A stretch of DNA of 64,000 bases, taken from positions 372,001 to 436,000 of the forward strand of contig NZ_CP108055.1 in the NCBI RefSeq assembly GCF_036174265.1. Reading direction: 5' to 3'. Shown here piece by piece: positions 8,364 to 17,201 of this stretch (position 1 is the stretch's first letter; the number at the start of each line of letters is the position of its first letter). The notes under the pieces are model-generated. The model did no database searches. It saw only the letters and a program-made list of their open reading frames with translations, and had not been told where the DNA came from. This stretch comes from Streptomyces sp. NBC_00285. Lineage in GTDB: Bacteria > Actinomycetota > Actinomycetes > Streptomycetales > Streptomycetaceae. Made by a program: the position numbers and the translations under genes.

Positions 8364-8702
8364 AACCGCGAGCGTTGTCCCGCCGACTGGCCGGACATCT
8401 CCAACGCCATCAACGAACGCGCCGGCTGGCGGTGCGAGTGTGAAGGCGAGTGCGGACGCGGCAGTCACCCCGGCCGGTGTCCCAACCGGCACGGACAGCC
8501 CGTGTACGGCACCGGTTCGCGGGTCATCCTGACGACGAGAGCGCGCACCTCGACCACACGCCGGAGAACTGTCACCCGGCCAACCTCAAAGCCATGCCAG
8601 GGCTGCCACCTGCACTACGACCGTAACCACCACACCCGCACCCGGGCCCAGACCCGGCATACCGCGCTCGAAACCGGCGGGCAGCTGACGTTCGAGTTGT
8701 AG
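8364..8702 (+). pseudogene. HNH endonuclease-like gene, frameshifted
   Basis: The frame reads CPADWPDISNAINERAGWRC, ECGRGSHPGRCPNRHGQPVY and GTGSRVILTT, the start of a family of small Streptomyces HNH proteins. It then shifts frame for about 20 codons before returning to CQGCHLHYDRNHH near the end. The expected AHLDHTPENC stretch exists in another frame (about 8544-8575). The two shifts nearly compensate, so the frame stays open but the histidine motif is lost. No start codon follows the TAG at 8361. It sits against the right inverted repeat. Confidence 0.65.
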
Positions 8703-8714
8703 GCGAACGCAGCA

Positions 8715-8762
8715 AGATCAAGTGCTTAGCGTTACTGGCTGTTCCGCTGGTCCCCAAGGCCG
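8715..8762 (-). repeat. Right terminal inverted repeat (48 bp)
   Basis: The exact reverse complement of 318-365. It is followed at 8763-8767 by the second TACTC copy of the target duplication. Confidence 0.93.
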
Positions 8763-8885
8763 TACTCGTCTTCTGGAAGGCGTGATGCTGAACCATGCAG
8801 CCGACGGCTTCCACAGGACCAGCTCCGTCTTCTGTCACCGGCTGTCCTCGAGCTCCCACTCCCCCACTGCCAGCGCGTCGAACGC

Positions 8886-9120
8886 CTACACACGCACAGG
8901 ACGCTCGCCGTCCGTACGGGCCTTGGCGTAGAGGGCGGCCATCCAAGCCGCGTGCTGACGGATGCGGACCAAGTCATCGGGAAAGTAACTCTCCCAGCCC
9001 TCGTCCAAGCGCATCCAGGCCACCGGCTGCCCAGCCTCCGCGACGAACGGGGGCGCCACATCAACGACCGCGGCATACGACAGGCTGAGCGTGACCGGCC
9101 AGTCCGGCGGACGTGACCGG
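8886..9120 (-). pseudogene. Unrecognised C-terminal protein fragment
   Basis: A minus-strand frame contains coding-like sequence (PPDWPVTLSLSYAAVVDVAP, then DEGWESYFPDDLVRIRQHAA) and ends RPVRV at a TAG. The same frame after that stop continues FDALAVGEWELEDSR before another stop, which suggests a decayed gene. No clear start is seen, and I do not recognise the family. It lies between the transposon edge and an IS701 scrap. Confidence 0.35.
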
Positions 9121-9289
9121 CTCGTGATGCGGGTGGTCGGGCAGTTCAGTTTACGTAGTAGCCGCCAGGACCGGCAGCGGCATCCCGTGGCCCGCTGCAC
9201 CGTCGACAGCAAGACGAAACGCGAGCATCCGTTGCCTCAAACGCTACGTCATCCGCGAGGGCTGCCACCCGCTTCGGCCGGCCCCACGG

Positions 9290-9672
9290 AGAGCCTCTGC
9301 GGCAAGTGCTTGGCAGATTGAGGAATGCTTCCAAGCCGCCAAGGGCAAGTCGGACTCGACCATTGCCAGGTCAGGCACTGGACCTCATGACACCGGCACG
9401 TCACGCTCGCCATGCTTGCCCTGGCCATCCTGACCGCCGTCGCCGCCAGCTCGGCCCCTGAGCGACCCGCCCAAAGAACCCGCCTCACCTGCGGTCACTC
9501 CCTGATCAGACTCACCGTCCCGGAGATCCGACACCTACTCGCCGCCGTCCTCAACCCACCAGCCGTGACAGCAACCAGGCTGCTGCACGGGCCAACCTGG
9601 CGCCGACAACACCAGGCAACAGCCCGCCGCAGCCACTACCGCCGACTTGACCCTCACGGACCGACGGGATAG
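9290..9672 (+). pseudogene. IS701-type transposase, C-terminal remnant
   Basis: Translated pieces match the end of Streptomyces IS701-like (DDE) transposases. WQIEECFQAAKG appears near 9310. After an in-frame stop near 9388 come MLALAILTAVAASSAPERPA, LTVPEIRHLLAAVL and a WRRQHQATARRSHYRR tail. The catalytic parts upstream are missing and the frame is interrupted, so this is a dead IS fragment. Confidence 0.65.
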
Positions 9673-9712
9673 AACACGAAACCTGATCAGCGCGGAGTCA
9701 GACCGGCGATTC

Positions 9713-10240
9713 TCAGGTCAGGACCAGCCAGCGGCGGCCGTCGATCAGCTCCCGGGCTGCATCGAGGTGGCCCGCATGGCACGCAGTCTCGGTGATGACA
9801 TGCAGCAGGACGTCGCGCAGCGTGTGTAGGTGCGGTTCACCGAACAGGTCGTGGGGCCACCAGGCCAATGCGGCGTCGGCAGGGGCGGCAGTGATGACGG
9901 CATCGGCGAGTTCTGCCTCCCGCCGATATTGGTCGAGCACGTCGATGGCCGGCACTTCCGGGGCCACCTTCCACGCTTCGTCGCCGCTCGTAAGACCGTG
10001 GATGACCTCCTGATCCCCGGCGACGACCGCGCGGAACCAGAACCGCTCAACATCGAGCGCCAGGTGCTGGACCAGCCCCAGGCAGTGCCATCCGGAAGGC
10101 AGCACGGGCCGTCGAAGATCCTTTGCGTCGAGCCCGTCGAGGATACCGAGAACGTGGCGTCGCTGTCCGTGCAGGATCCGAAGAAGCGCCCGTACCTCAC
10201 TACCTGGAGTGGTGTCGCTAAAATTTTCGGTCACGATCAC
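9713..10240 (-). CDS. DinB-family (DUF664-like) protein
   Basis: About 175 residues from GTG 10240 (GTG 10234 is equally possible). The four-helix DinB/DUF664 pattern is visible: LHGQRRHVLGILDGLDAKDL, LPSGWHCLGLVQHLALDVER near residue 45, and the C-terminal LRDVLLHVITETACHAGHLD. Spaced histidines (QHLALDVE, then the HVITETACHAGH group) are the usual metal ligands. The fold is used by metal-dependent thiol transferases and many proteins of unknown role; the substrate is unknown. A longer upstream open frame exists but does not look coding. Confidence 0.78.
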   Translation of the reverse strand: MIVTENFSDTTPGSEVRALLRILHGQRRHVLGILDGLDAKDLRRPVLPSGWHCLGLVQHLALDVERFWFRAVVAGDQEVIHGLTSGDEAWKVAPEVPAIDVLDQYRREAELADAVITAAPADAALAWWPHDLFGEPHLHTLRDVLLHVITETACHAGHLDAARELIDGRRWLVLT

Positions 10241-10416
10241 CCAGGTTCCCCGAATCTCTGCGGCCGCGCAGGGAGTTGTCCAATATCCGGGACACGCACC
10301 CGACCGAAGACCGGGCGGGACCGTGAGGCAGGCAGCCACTGGAGTCACCTTCCGCTCCAGGGTCAAGTCGCGAGAAGGCTTGCCCCGACCCGCGAGAGGC
10401 CGGCCACCTCCATCAG

Positions 10417-10746
10417 CTAGCCGCTGTTGACGTTCTTGATCTTGTAGTAGCCGTCGCCGGTCGAGATGAAGGTCCATTTCTGGGCCGAGTTGTTCAGCCA
10501 CGGCCACTGCTGGACGTTGCTGCCGTTGGCGGTGCCGAAGTTGTAGACGTCGGCGACCTCCCCGCTGTTGCGGTTCACCAGGCGGTAGACGGTCGTGTTC
10601 CCCGGGAGGACGGAGGACACCAGGACGGGCTTGGCACTCCTTCCGCCGATCTTCACACCGCCGATGTTCGCGTAACCGCCGGTACCGGCGTTGACCTGGA
10701 TGCGTACGAACGGCGTTCCCGTCATCGCATGGCCCGCGCCCTCCAC
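10417..10746 (-). pseudogene. Ricin-type (CBM13) lectin domain remnant
   Basis: A 109-residue frame whose second half matches a ricin-B trefoil unit: GNTTVYRLVNRNSGEVADVY, then SNVQQWPWLNNSAQKWTFIS, ending DGYYKIKNVNSG at a stop. The QxW-type motif is present, but the remaining trefoil repeats that normally follow are missing, as are a signal peptide and catalytic domain. It looks like an internal scrap of a secreted glycoside hydrolase or carbohydrate-binding protein. Confidence 0.5.
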
Positions 10747-10881
10747 GGCATGGAGGTGCGGGGATGCGCGAGCTGGAAGGCCGCCGTTCCCTCAGGACGC
10801 CGTGCGGGGTGGGGGCTTGGCGTCGGACCGGCGGCGTCTACGTCCGGCGGCGCCGGCCGTCTCCCGCGCGGCCCGGTGCGT

Positions 10882-12006
10882 TCAGCGTTCGCCGGGCCGC
10901 ACGGCACACAGGGAGTGGGCCGCGAGAGCACAGCCCAGCGTGGTGAGCCCGTTCGGATCGTTCAGGTCCTGGCCGGTGAGGTCCTCGATACGTAGGCACA
11001 GCCGGTCCATGACGCAGCGGTCGACGTTGAGCCGACGCGCCGCCCTCGACCGGTCACCGCCCGCGGTAATCAACGTTTCGAGGGTCCGGAGCAGGGTCGG
11101 CTGGGACAGAACCGGGTCGATCATGACGACCAGGCGGCCCACGGCCGACGGTGTCGTCACCGCCGTGTACTCGACCACCAGGTCGCGCGGTCGGTACACA
11201 CCGGGGTCGTAGAGGGCGGCGGCGATGGTGAGAAGGATGTCGGCCCGCTGCCGGCACGCCGGGAGATCGCGCACGCTCCCCCGCTCGACCACCAGCCATC
11301 CGGCGCCGCCGAGTTCGGCGCGCACCCGCTCCGCGGTCGCCGACGCGGTCCACGGCTCGTACTCCGGTATCACCACGTGACCGCCGCCGCGGCCGAGCAG
11401 GCACAGCGTCCCGGGCCCCCCGTGACGTTGGAAGGCCTCCTCGACGTCCGCCGGCGCGGCACCGGACAGTCGTACCGCCACCAAGGTGTACGCGTCGGCG
11501 AGCGCGTGCACCGTCGGTCCGTGCGAACCGCCGCTGCCGAGCAGGGCGCTGAGGACCTCGTGCTCGGTGCGCCGTCGTGCCCCGAAAGCGGTGACACTGT
11601 CCCGCGCCCGCTCGTACTCGAACACAACCGCGGCGATGATCCTTGCTCCGACGACCGTCGCCCGCCGGGCGGAGCCGTCCGTCCTGTCGCTCCCCGGCGC
11701 GGCGCGCCTGGACACCTCACCGAGGATGTCGTCCGTGGCCTCGTACACCGCCTGGAGGAGCTGGTCGAGGTCCGCTTCACGGCGAGCCCACTGCCGGGCC
11801 ACCCACTGCGCGGTGCGCAGCGCCCGAAGCTCCCAGTCGCGTTCGTCCTCGAAGGCGTCGAAATAGACGGGAAGAAACTCCGTGCTCAGTGCACGCCGTA
11901 GAGCCGCGGGCTGCGTCGGCAGGCCTCCGACGCGTATCCGGATGGAGTTGAGCCGGGCGGCGGCCCCTCTGGTCCCGAACTGGTCGGGGGGCGGCTGCAG
12001 CGGCAT
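10882..12006 (-). CDS. PucR/CdaR-type helix-turn-helix regulator
   Basis: A 374-residue regulator. Residues about 60-130 are helical (RTAQWVARQWARREADLDQL), and a central domain of about 170 residues follows (HALADAYTLVAVRLSGAAPA). The C-terminal PucR-type HTH starts near residue 310 (LLRTLETLITAGGDRSRAARRLNVDR). This layout is typical of Streptomyces regulators annotated as PucR or CdaR, many linked to specialised metabolism. It is divergent from a large LAL regulator with a 403-bp gap between them, so the two may share a control region. The ligand is unknown. Confidence 0.78.
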   Translation of the reverse strand: MPLQPPPDQFGTRGAAARLNSIRIRVGGLPTQPAALRRALSTEFLPVYFDAFEDERDWELRALRTAQWVARQWARREADLDQLLQAVYEATDDILGEVSRRAAPGSDRTDGSARRATVVGARIIAAVVFEYERARDSVTAFGARRRTEHEVLSALLGSGGSHGPTVHALADAYTLVAVRLSGAAPADVEEAFQRHGGPGTLCLLGRGGGHVVIPEYEPWTASATAERVRAELGGAGWLVVERGSVRDLPACRQRADILLTIAAALYDPGVYRPRDLVVEYTAVTTPSAVGRLVVMIDPVLSQPTLLRTLETLITAGGDRSRAARRLNVDRCVMDRLCLRIEDLTGQDLNDPNGLTTLGCALAAHSLCAVRPGER

Positions 12007-12409
12007 TTCTCCTCCAACGGTCGCCGACCGGCACCGGCCCGGTCATGCGTCACCTTTCCCCCAGCGTGGCAAGGAAGATCGCGCGTCGCATCGCGGGAAA
12101 CCCTCAACTCTCCTGCTCCCGCTGGTGAACGCGCACGTGAGGGTCCCTCGGGTACGGCGTGGACCGCTCGCCGCCGTACGCCCGGGAACGGCTGGTGAGG
12201 GATTCCCCTCACCACCGACGGAGGCCGGGCGAACCAGTCGCCCCCCGGCGGTGTCACGCGTCACAGCAGCGAATATGTCAGCGGGGACTTCGATCGGATA
12301 ATGTGCCAGATCGGATATGTTGCGATCGAGGCGAACGCGCTGAGCTGACTGCCGCGAGCGGAGCGACCGGCCACGTCGGCCCCACTACGACACTGCGCTC
12401 CCTCGCTGG
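12007..12409. promoter_or_regulatory. Divergent intergenic region between two regulators
   Basis: 403 bp separate the starts of the PucR-type and LAL genes. It must hold both promoters. I see no convincing gene or clear -10/-35 pair. The stretch 12270-12330 is the least GC-rich part (GCGAATATGTCAGC, GATCGGATATGTTGCGAT) and contains a repeated GATCGGATA. Confidence 0.4.
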
Positions 12410-15340
12410 GTGAGTAGCGCCCCACAGCATTCGCACCCCACCGGCATGACAGGCAGAGACGGCATGCGACGCATCCCGGACCCTCGCGGCGAATTCACCG
12501 TCGTCGATGACACCCTCACCCTGCTGCGGGCCGGCCGCGGGTCCGGGCTGCTGATCACCGGGGCTCCGGGAGCCGGGCGTTCCACACTCGCCGCGAACGT
12601 CAGGGAGCGGGCACGTGACAGCGCGGCGTGCGCCTGGGTCGCGCCCGCCGACGACTCCTTTCCCACCTGGCTCGCCGCTTGGCAGAGTCTGGCCCTCCAG
12701 TTGGCCGCGGACAGGCCGGGAGGTCCCGCGGACAGACTCGCCATGTGGATGACGGCCCAGCACACCGTCGGCGACCGCCAACTCGCCGAACGCGTGACCG
12801 CCGCGTTGGCGGAGGAGAGCGCGGCAGGGCCGATCGCCCTGTTCCTCGATGACGCCCACCGGGCCGAGGCGGTGTCCGCGTCTGTCGTGGACCGGCTGCT
12901 GGACGTCGCGGGGCATCGCCCCGTGCTGATCGCCGTCACCGCGGAGACCCGGACCGCCAACGCGCGGACGGCCTTGTGGCACCGATGGCGCGACCACCCG
13001 GTCACCAGGCTGGTCGAGTTGGGCCCGCTCGGGGAGTCCGACATCCAGACGCTCATCCGGCGGACCGCACCCACCGCGCTGCCCCCGCGTACCGAGCGCG
13101 AGATAGTCCGGATCGCCCGGGGCAACCCCCGGCTGGCCCGTGAACTGACCACGCGGGAAGCCCTGGCACACAATTCGACGCGCATGCCCTCCGCGGGGCG
13201 TCTGCCGACGGACGGCCTGGCACGGCGCGTGGTGATCGAGTGCGAGCACGAGGCGGTTCTCGCCACGCTCGCCGCCGCCGGACGTGCCGTGTCGCGGTCG
13301 TTGCTGGCCCGGGCGGTGGTGGATTCTGCGGAGACGGTGTCCGAGGTCCTCAACCGCGCCGTGCACGCCGGGATCGTCACGGTCGCGGAAGGTGCGGGCG
13401 GGCAGGCAGTGCGGTTCAGTCACTCCCTCTTCGCGGAACTGGCCCTGAGCCTGCCCGGCCCGGAACGCATGGCGCGGGTCCGCGCCTCCCTGGCCCAGGC
13501 ACTGACCGAGGCGGCCTCGGACGACCTGGCGGACTGGACACCACCGGAGATCGCCTCCCACCTCATCGGTGTCGGGGATCTCTCGGCCGCCGCTGTGGAC
13601 TGGTGCCTGCGGGCGGCTCTGTGGTGCGAATCCGAGGGGAAGCCGCGCGAAGCGGTCGACTTCGCGACCTACGGCCTGCTGGGTGCCCCCGGGCACGGGA
13701 GCCGGTGCTCGCAGCTGAGGGTTCTCGGCAGGTGTGCGGACCGGACCGGGGATCACCTGACGGCCGTCAGGGCGCTGTCCGACGCCGTGGCGGCAGCCGA
13801 CGCCCTGGCCGACAGCGAGCAGTTCGCCGAAGCGGTGGCGGACCTCGCCGCCGCCCACAGGGGCGCGAAGGTGCCGGACGCGACCGGCACGGACCTGGCC
13901 CCGCTGCTTCGCACTGCGATGAGCAGGACCTCCACGGACAGCCCCGCGACAGCCGCTCGCCTGCGCGCCCTGACAGCAGAAACGCTTCACTTCGAGGACT
14001 TCCCGACCGCCCTCGCCCTCGCCGACGAGGCGGCCCGCACGGTGGTGGGGCACCGCGACGCGTGCGGCCCCGTGGCGGCGCACGTGTTGGCGACCGGGGC
14101 GTGGATCCACGGCAATCCGCAAGGCTGGGACCGAGCGCTGCTCCTCGCCCGCCAGGCACCGACCGCGGACTCGGCACCGGCCCTCAGACGGATGATCCCC
14201 GCCACGACCGGTCTGTGTCTCGCTCGGGGTGACGCGACGGAACTGGCCGCGCTTGAAGGCGAGTTCGAAACCCTCCTGCAAGCGGTCCCCGACGTGCGGG
14301 CCCGCGGCGAGTTCGACCTGTTGCGGGCCACCCGTGCCCTGCTCTCCGGCAAACAGGAAACGTTGATACGAGCACTGCGTGCCCTGCCGCCTCCCCTGTG
14401 TGAGGAAGAGCGCATCATGCCCGCGGCCATGGTGATGACCTGGACCGCTCACACCGGTCGCCGGCTCGACGTCGAACCGGCGACAGTCCGCGCTCCCGAG
14501 GGTCTGGCCCCACCGCTGGCCGCGCTGTGGGCGAGCACGGAAGCAGTGCTGGCGGCATCGGCGGGTGATCGACGGTCCCTGTCCGAAATGACCGCGCTCG
14601 CCCGTGACTTCCGCCTGGCCGGTCCTGCCAGGCCAGGACCGACCTGGTCCCAGGAGATGGCCGTACGAGCCCAAGTGGCCTCCCTGGCAGGGGACATGGC
14701 ACTGTGCCTGAGCGTGTCGGAGGCCCTGCGCCCGTACACCGACGAGTTCGCCGTGTTCGCCTCCTACCTTCCCATCGCCCCGGTCGGCTGGCTCGTCGCC
14801 GAACCCCTGCGGTACCTCGGGGACTTTCCGGCCGCCCACGACGCGAACCTGAACGCGGAGCGAGTGAGCCGCAGACTCAGGGCGCGCTGGTGGATCGCCC
14901 GATGTCTCCTCCAGCGAGCCCGCCTGTTCGACGACCGGGACCAGGTCGAGGCGCACCGCGCGCTCGACGAGGCGATCGAGATCGCCCGCGAACTCGACTC
15001 GGCCCAACTGTTCGAGGAGGCCACGAGGCTGCGCCGCCGTACCCGGGAGGACCGCGAGAACGACAGCAGTATCGTCGCCATTCACCGCGAACAACACGGT
15101 CACCAGATCCCCGTGCCGATCCCCAGGGTGCCGGGCGCGAACCATCTCACGGCCCGTGAACGGGACGTGTTCCGTCTCGCCGCGACCGGCATGCGCAACA
15201 GGGACATCGCCGCAACCCTGCATCTCAGCGTGTCGACCGTCGAGCGCCACTGCACAAGCGTCTACCGAAAGCTGGACGTGCGGAACAGGGCCCAGGCTCT
15301 GGGCGTCCTGGTCGGCGGCCAGAGCCTGACGGAAAGCTGA
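12410..15340 (+). CDS. LAL-type (AAA + LuxR HTH) transcriptional regulator
   Basis: A 976-residue large ATP-binding LuxR regulator. A Walker A site (GAPGAGRST) lies near residue 48 and a Walker B (IALFLDDAH) near 145. A long helical/TPR-like middle runs from about residue 350 to 880. The C-terminal LuxR HTH is LTARERDVFRLAATGMRNRD followed by STVERHCTSVYRKLDV. LAL proteins activate antibiotic and sugar genes in Streptomyces. GTG 12410 is the longest start; ATG 12446 or 12464 would trim the N-terminus by a dozen or more residues. The target is unknown; no cluster touches it directly on this side. Confidence 0.85.
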   Translation: MSSAPQHSHPTGMTGRDGMRRIPDPRGEFTVVDDTLTLLRAGRGSGLLITGAPGAGRSTLAANVRERARDSAACAWVAPADDSFPTWLAAWQSLALQLAADRPGGPADRLAMWMTAQHTVGDRQLAERVTAALAEESAAGPIALFLDDAHRAEAVSASVVDRLLDVAGHRPVLIAVTAETRTANARTALWHRWRDHPVTRLVELGPLGESDIQTLIRRTAPTALPPRTEREIVRIARGNPRLARELTTREALAHNSTRMPSAGRLPTDGLARRVVIECEHEAVLATLAAAGRAVSRSLLARAVVDSAETVSEVLNRAVHAGIVTVAEGAGGQAVRFSHSLFAELALSLPGPERMARVRASLAQALTEAASDDLADWTPPEIASHLIGVGDLSAAAVDWCLRAALWCESEGKPREAVDFATYGLLGAPGHGSRCSQLRVLGRCADRTGDHLTAVRALSDAVAAADALADSEQFAEAVADLAAAHRGAKVPDATGTDLAPLLRTAMSRTSTDSPATAARLRALTAETLHFEDFPTALALADEAARTVVGHRDACGPVAAHVLATGAWIHGNPQGWDRALLLARQAPTADSAPALRRMIPATTGLCLARGDATELAALEGEFETLLQAVPDVRARGEFDLLRATRALLSGKQETLIRALRALPPPLCEEERIMPAAMVMTWTAHTGRRLDVEPATVRAPEGLAPPLAALWASTEAVLAASAGDRRSLSEMTALARDFRLAGPARPGPTWSQEMAVRAQVASLAGDMALCLSVSEALRPYTDEFAVFASYLPIAPVGWLVAEPLRYLGDFPAAHDANLNAERVSRRLRARWWIARCLLQRARLFDDRDQVEAHRALDEAIEIARELDSAQLFEEATRLRRRTREDRENDSSIVAIHREQHGHQIPVPIPRVPGANHLTARERDVFRLAATGMRNRDIAATLHLSVSTVERHCTSVYRKLDVRNRAQALGVLVGGQSLTES

Positions 15341-15641
15341 GCGACGGCCGACGCCCCCTGCGTCTGCTTGCACACGGCCTGCCCCCCTCAGCGCGACTGA
15401 TCATCCCGATACCGACGGTCCGCAGTCCCGCCAGGAGTTGGCGCGGCGCTCGAAACCGGCTTCATCGGCGCACCACCACCCCGCTCCCGCTGGTCCCATT
15501 CCGGCCGTGCCGGTGCTGGCCGGCGCCCGTCCCGTGTGCGGGTGGTGCGCAACATCCACGCCCCTGTGCGGGGTGGCGTAGCCCGTGGCCTTCATGTGCG
15601 GCACAGCTTTGCCCGCAGCTCCATCGATGGGTTGACTCCTA
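15341..15641. other. Intergenic stretch, nothing convincing
   Basis: About 300 bp between the LAL stop and the hydrolase operator. A 67-codon minus-strand frame (15401-15604) has no recognisable content and no good start. The rest is non-coding. Confidence 0.4.
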
Positions 15642-15678
15642 GGCTAAGTCTGATAGCTTTTAGCTAATACAGTTAGCC
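15642..15678. promoter_or_regulatory. 37-bp palindromic operator before the hydrolase-TetR operon
   Basis: An interrupted palindrome with outer arms GGCTAA/TTAGCC and inner arms TAGCT/AGCTA. It lies 30 bp upstream of the hydrolase start and is unusually A/T-rich. The downstream tetR gene is the obvious candidate to bind it; the -10 region probably overlaps. Confidence 0.7.
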
Positions 15679-15708
15679 AACGGGCCGCCAGGCCACATGG
15701 AGGTAGTC

Positions 15709-16542
15709 GTGACCGAGTTCCTGAACGTCGACGGTGGCACCATCGCGTACGAGCTGAGCGGCGTCGCCGGGCCGCTGGTGGTGGTTTCCCACGGCATGGG
15801 CGACAGTCGCGAGGCCTACCGGTTCCTCACCCCCGCCCTGGTGGAAGCCGGGTACCGGGTCGTCGCGGTGGACCTGCGCGGCCACGGTGAGTCCAGCGTC
15901 GGATGGGCGTCCTACACCCGCACCGACCTCGCGGGTGACCTGATCGCCCTGGTGAAGCACCTCGGTGAGCCGGCGGTGCTCATAGGCCACTCCATCGCCG
16001 GCGGTGCCGTCACGATCGCCGCGGCGAAGGCACCGGAGCTCATCACCGCGGTGGTCGAGCTCGCACCTTTCACCCGCAAGCAGCAGCTCCGACTCGGTGA
16101 CCTGCGAGTGGCCGGCTACCGCCGCGGTCTGACCCATCTCATGGGCACCACCATCCTGGGCAGCACCCGGCAGTGGGCCAAGTACCTGGACGTCGCCTAC
16201 CCCGGCTCCAAGCCCGCGGACTTCGACACGCGCACGGGGCAGATCACCGCGATGCTTCAGGAGCCCGGCCGAATGAAGGTCCTGCAGGCGATGGGCAAGA
16301 TCTCCCCCGCCGATGCCGGTGAGCAGCTGGCCAACGTCACCTGCCCGGTCCTCATCGTGCAGGGCACCCTCGACCCCGACTGGGCCTCGCCGCAGGCCGA
16401 GGGCGAGGCGATCGTCGCCGACCTGCCGTCCGGTCTGGGCCGGCTGGAGATGATCGAGGGCGCCGGTCACTACCCGCACGTCCAGTTCCCCCAGCAGACC
16501 CTCGCCGCGGTCCTTGCCTTCCTGGCCGGTGTCGGTGCCTAG
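15709..16542 (+). CDS. Alpha/beta-fold hydrolase
   Basis: A 277-residue serine hydrolase. The oxyanion strand VVVSHGMGD lies near residue 27, the nucleophile elbow GHSIAGG has Ser near residue 95, an acid candidate is in GTLDPDW near 222, and the catalytic His is in EGAGHYPH near 250. GTG 15709 is chosen because GGAGGT sits 5 bases upstream; an upstream ATG (15697) overlaps that ribosome site. Its stop overlaps the start of a tetR gene and a palindrome precedes it, so it is part of a self-regulated operon. The substrate is unknown, likely a small ester or lactone. Confidence 0.85.
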   Translation: MTEFLNVDGGTIAYELSGVAGPLVVVSHGMGDSREAYRFLTPALVEAGYRVVAVDLRGHGESSVGWASYTRTDLAGDLIALVKHLGEPAVLIGHSIAGGAVTIAAAKAPELITAVVELAPFTRKQQLRLGDLRVAGYRRGLTHLMGTTILGSTRQWAKYLDVAYPGSKPADFDTRTGQITAMLQEPGRMKVLQAMGKISPADAGEQLANVTCPVLIVQGTLDPDWASPQAEGEAIVADLPSGLGRLEMIEGAGHYPHVQFPQQTLAAVLAFLAGVGA

Positions 16543-17128
16543 GGCGGGCCTGGACGCGGCCACGATCGTCGCCGCCGCCGCGGCACTCGCCGACGAGATC
16601 GGCTTCAGTGAGCTGACCATGGGCCGGCTGGCCGGGCGCCTCGGGGTGCGCGCCCCGTCGCTCTACAAGCACATCGCCAGCCAGGACGACCTCCACCGGC
16701 GGATCGCGGCGCTCGCCTTCGACGAGGCCGGCGCCGCGATCGGCACGGCCATCCAGGGCCGTGCCGGGCGCGACGCCCTCGCCGCGGCGGCCGGCGCGCT
16801 CCGCGACTTCGTGCTCACCCACCCCGGCCGCTACGCGGCCACCCTCGGCCTTACACCAACCGGTCCCGACGACCCGATCATGCTCGCCGGCAGACGAGGA
16901 ATCGGCCCCTTCGAAGCCGTGCTGCGGGGATACGACATCGCCCCGCAGGACATGACCCACGCGCTGCGGGCAGTACGCAGCGTCTTCCACGGCTTCGCCC
17001 ACCTGCAGGTATCCGGCGGGTTCCAGTGGTCCACCGACATCGGCGAAAGCTTCGAATATCTCGTCGCCCTCGTCGACCGCGGCCTTCGCGCCTCCTCGGA
17101 CACAGACCGCGCCGACCATCACACGTAG
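16529..17128 (+). CDS. TetR/AcrR-family repressor
   Basis: About 199 residues. The N-terminal HTH is LDAATIVAAAAALADEIGFS then LTMGRLAGRLGVRAPSLYKH, ending in the family's SLYKHI helix. The C-terminal part (ALRDFVLTHPGRYAATL, then LRAVRSVFHGFAHLQVSGGF) matches the WHG-type TetR ligand domain. Candidate starts are GTG 16529 and GTG 16535, both before the hydrolase stop at 16540-16542, implying translational coupling. It probably represses its own operon by binding the palindrome at 15642-15678. Confidence 0.87.
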   Translation: MSVPRAGLDAATIVAAAAALADEIGFSELTMGRLAGRLGVRAPSLYKHIASQDDLHRRIAALAFDEAGAAIGTAIQGRAGRDALAAAAGALRDFVLTHPGRYAATLGLTPTGPDDPIMLAGRRGIGPFEAVLRGYDIAPQDMTHALRAVRSVFHGFAHLQVSGGFQWSTDIGESFEYLVALVDRGLRASSDTDRADHHT

Positions 17129-17201
17129 GACCATACGCTCGCCGGACCGCCGCCCCTCTCCCCCGCCCCCGCCCCCGCCCCCGCCAGAAATGGAACCCGT
17201 C

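Larger units (their letters stand above)
318..8762. mobile_element. Tn3-family transposon, 8445 bp, with redox cargo
   Basis: The element is bounded by perfect 48-bp inverted repeats and a 5-bp target duplication. It carries a Tn3-type transposase in two pieces at the left, and a res-like site and serine resolvase with an HNH remnant at the right. Between them is cargo: hypothetical genes, hemerythrin, azoreductase, DoxX, an NADP-binding reductase and MarR. Streptomyces Tn3 relatives such as Tn4556 have a similar overall plan. The transposase core is deleted, so movement would need a transposase supplied from elsewhere, but the intact ends and duplication suggest a fairly recent insertion. 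Confidence 0.9.

Noticed and set aside
12278-15373. A 1031-codon open frame antisense to the LAL regulator
   Set aside because: It mirrors the LAL gene codon by codon (high-GC antisense openness) and has no recognisable domain.
15401-15604. 67-codon minus-strand frame
   Set aside because: No ribosome site, no recognisable residues; gap sequence.
17157-17186. CCCCCG repeats before the SRPBCC gene
   Set aside because: Only about four units in a GC-rich gap; no CRISPR-like or regulatory pattern.
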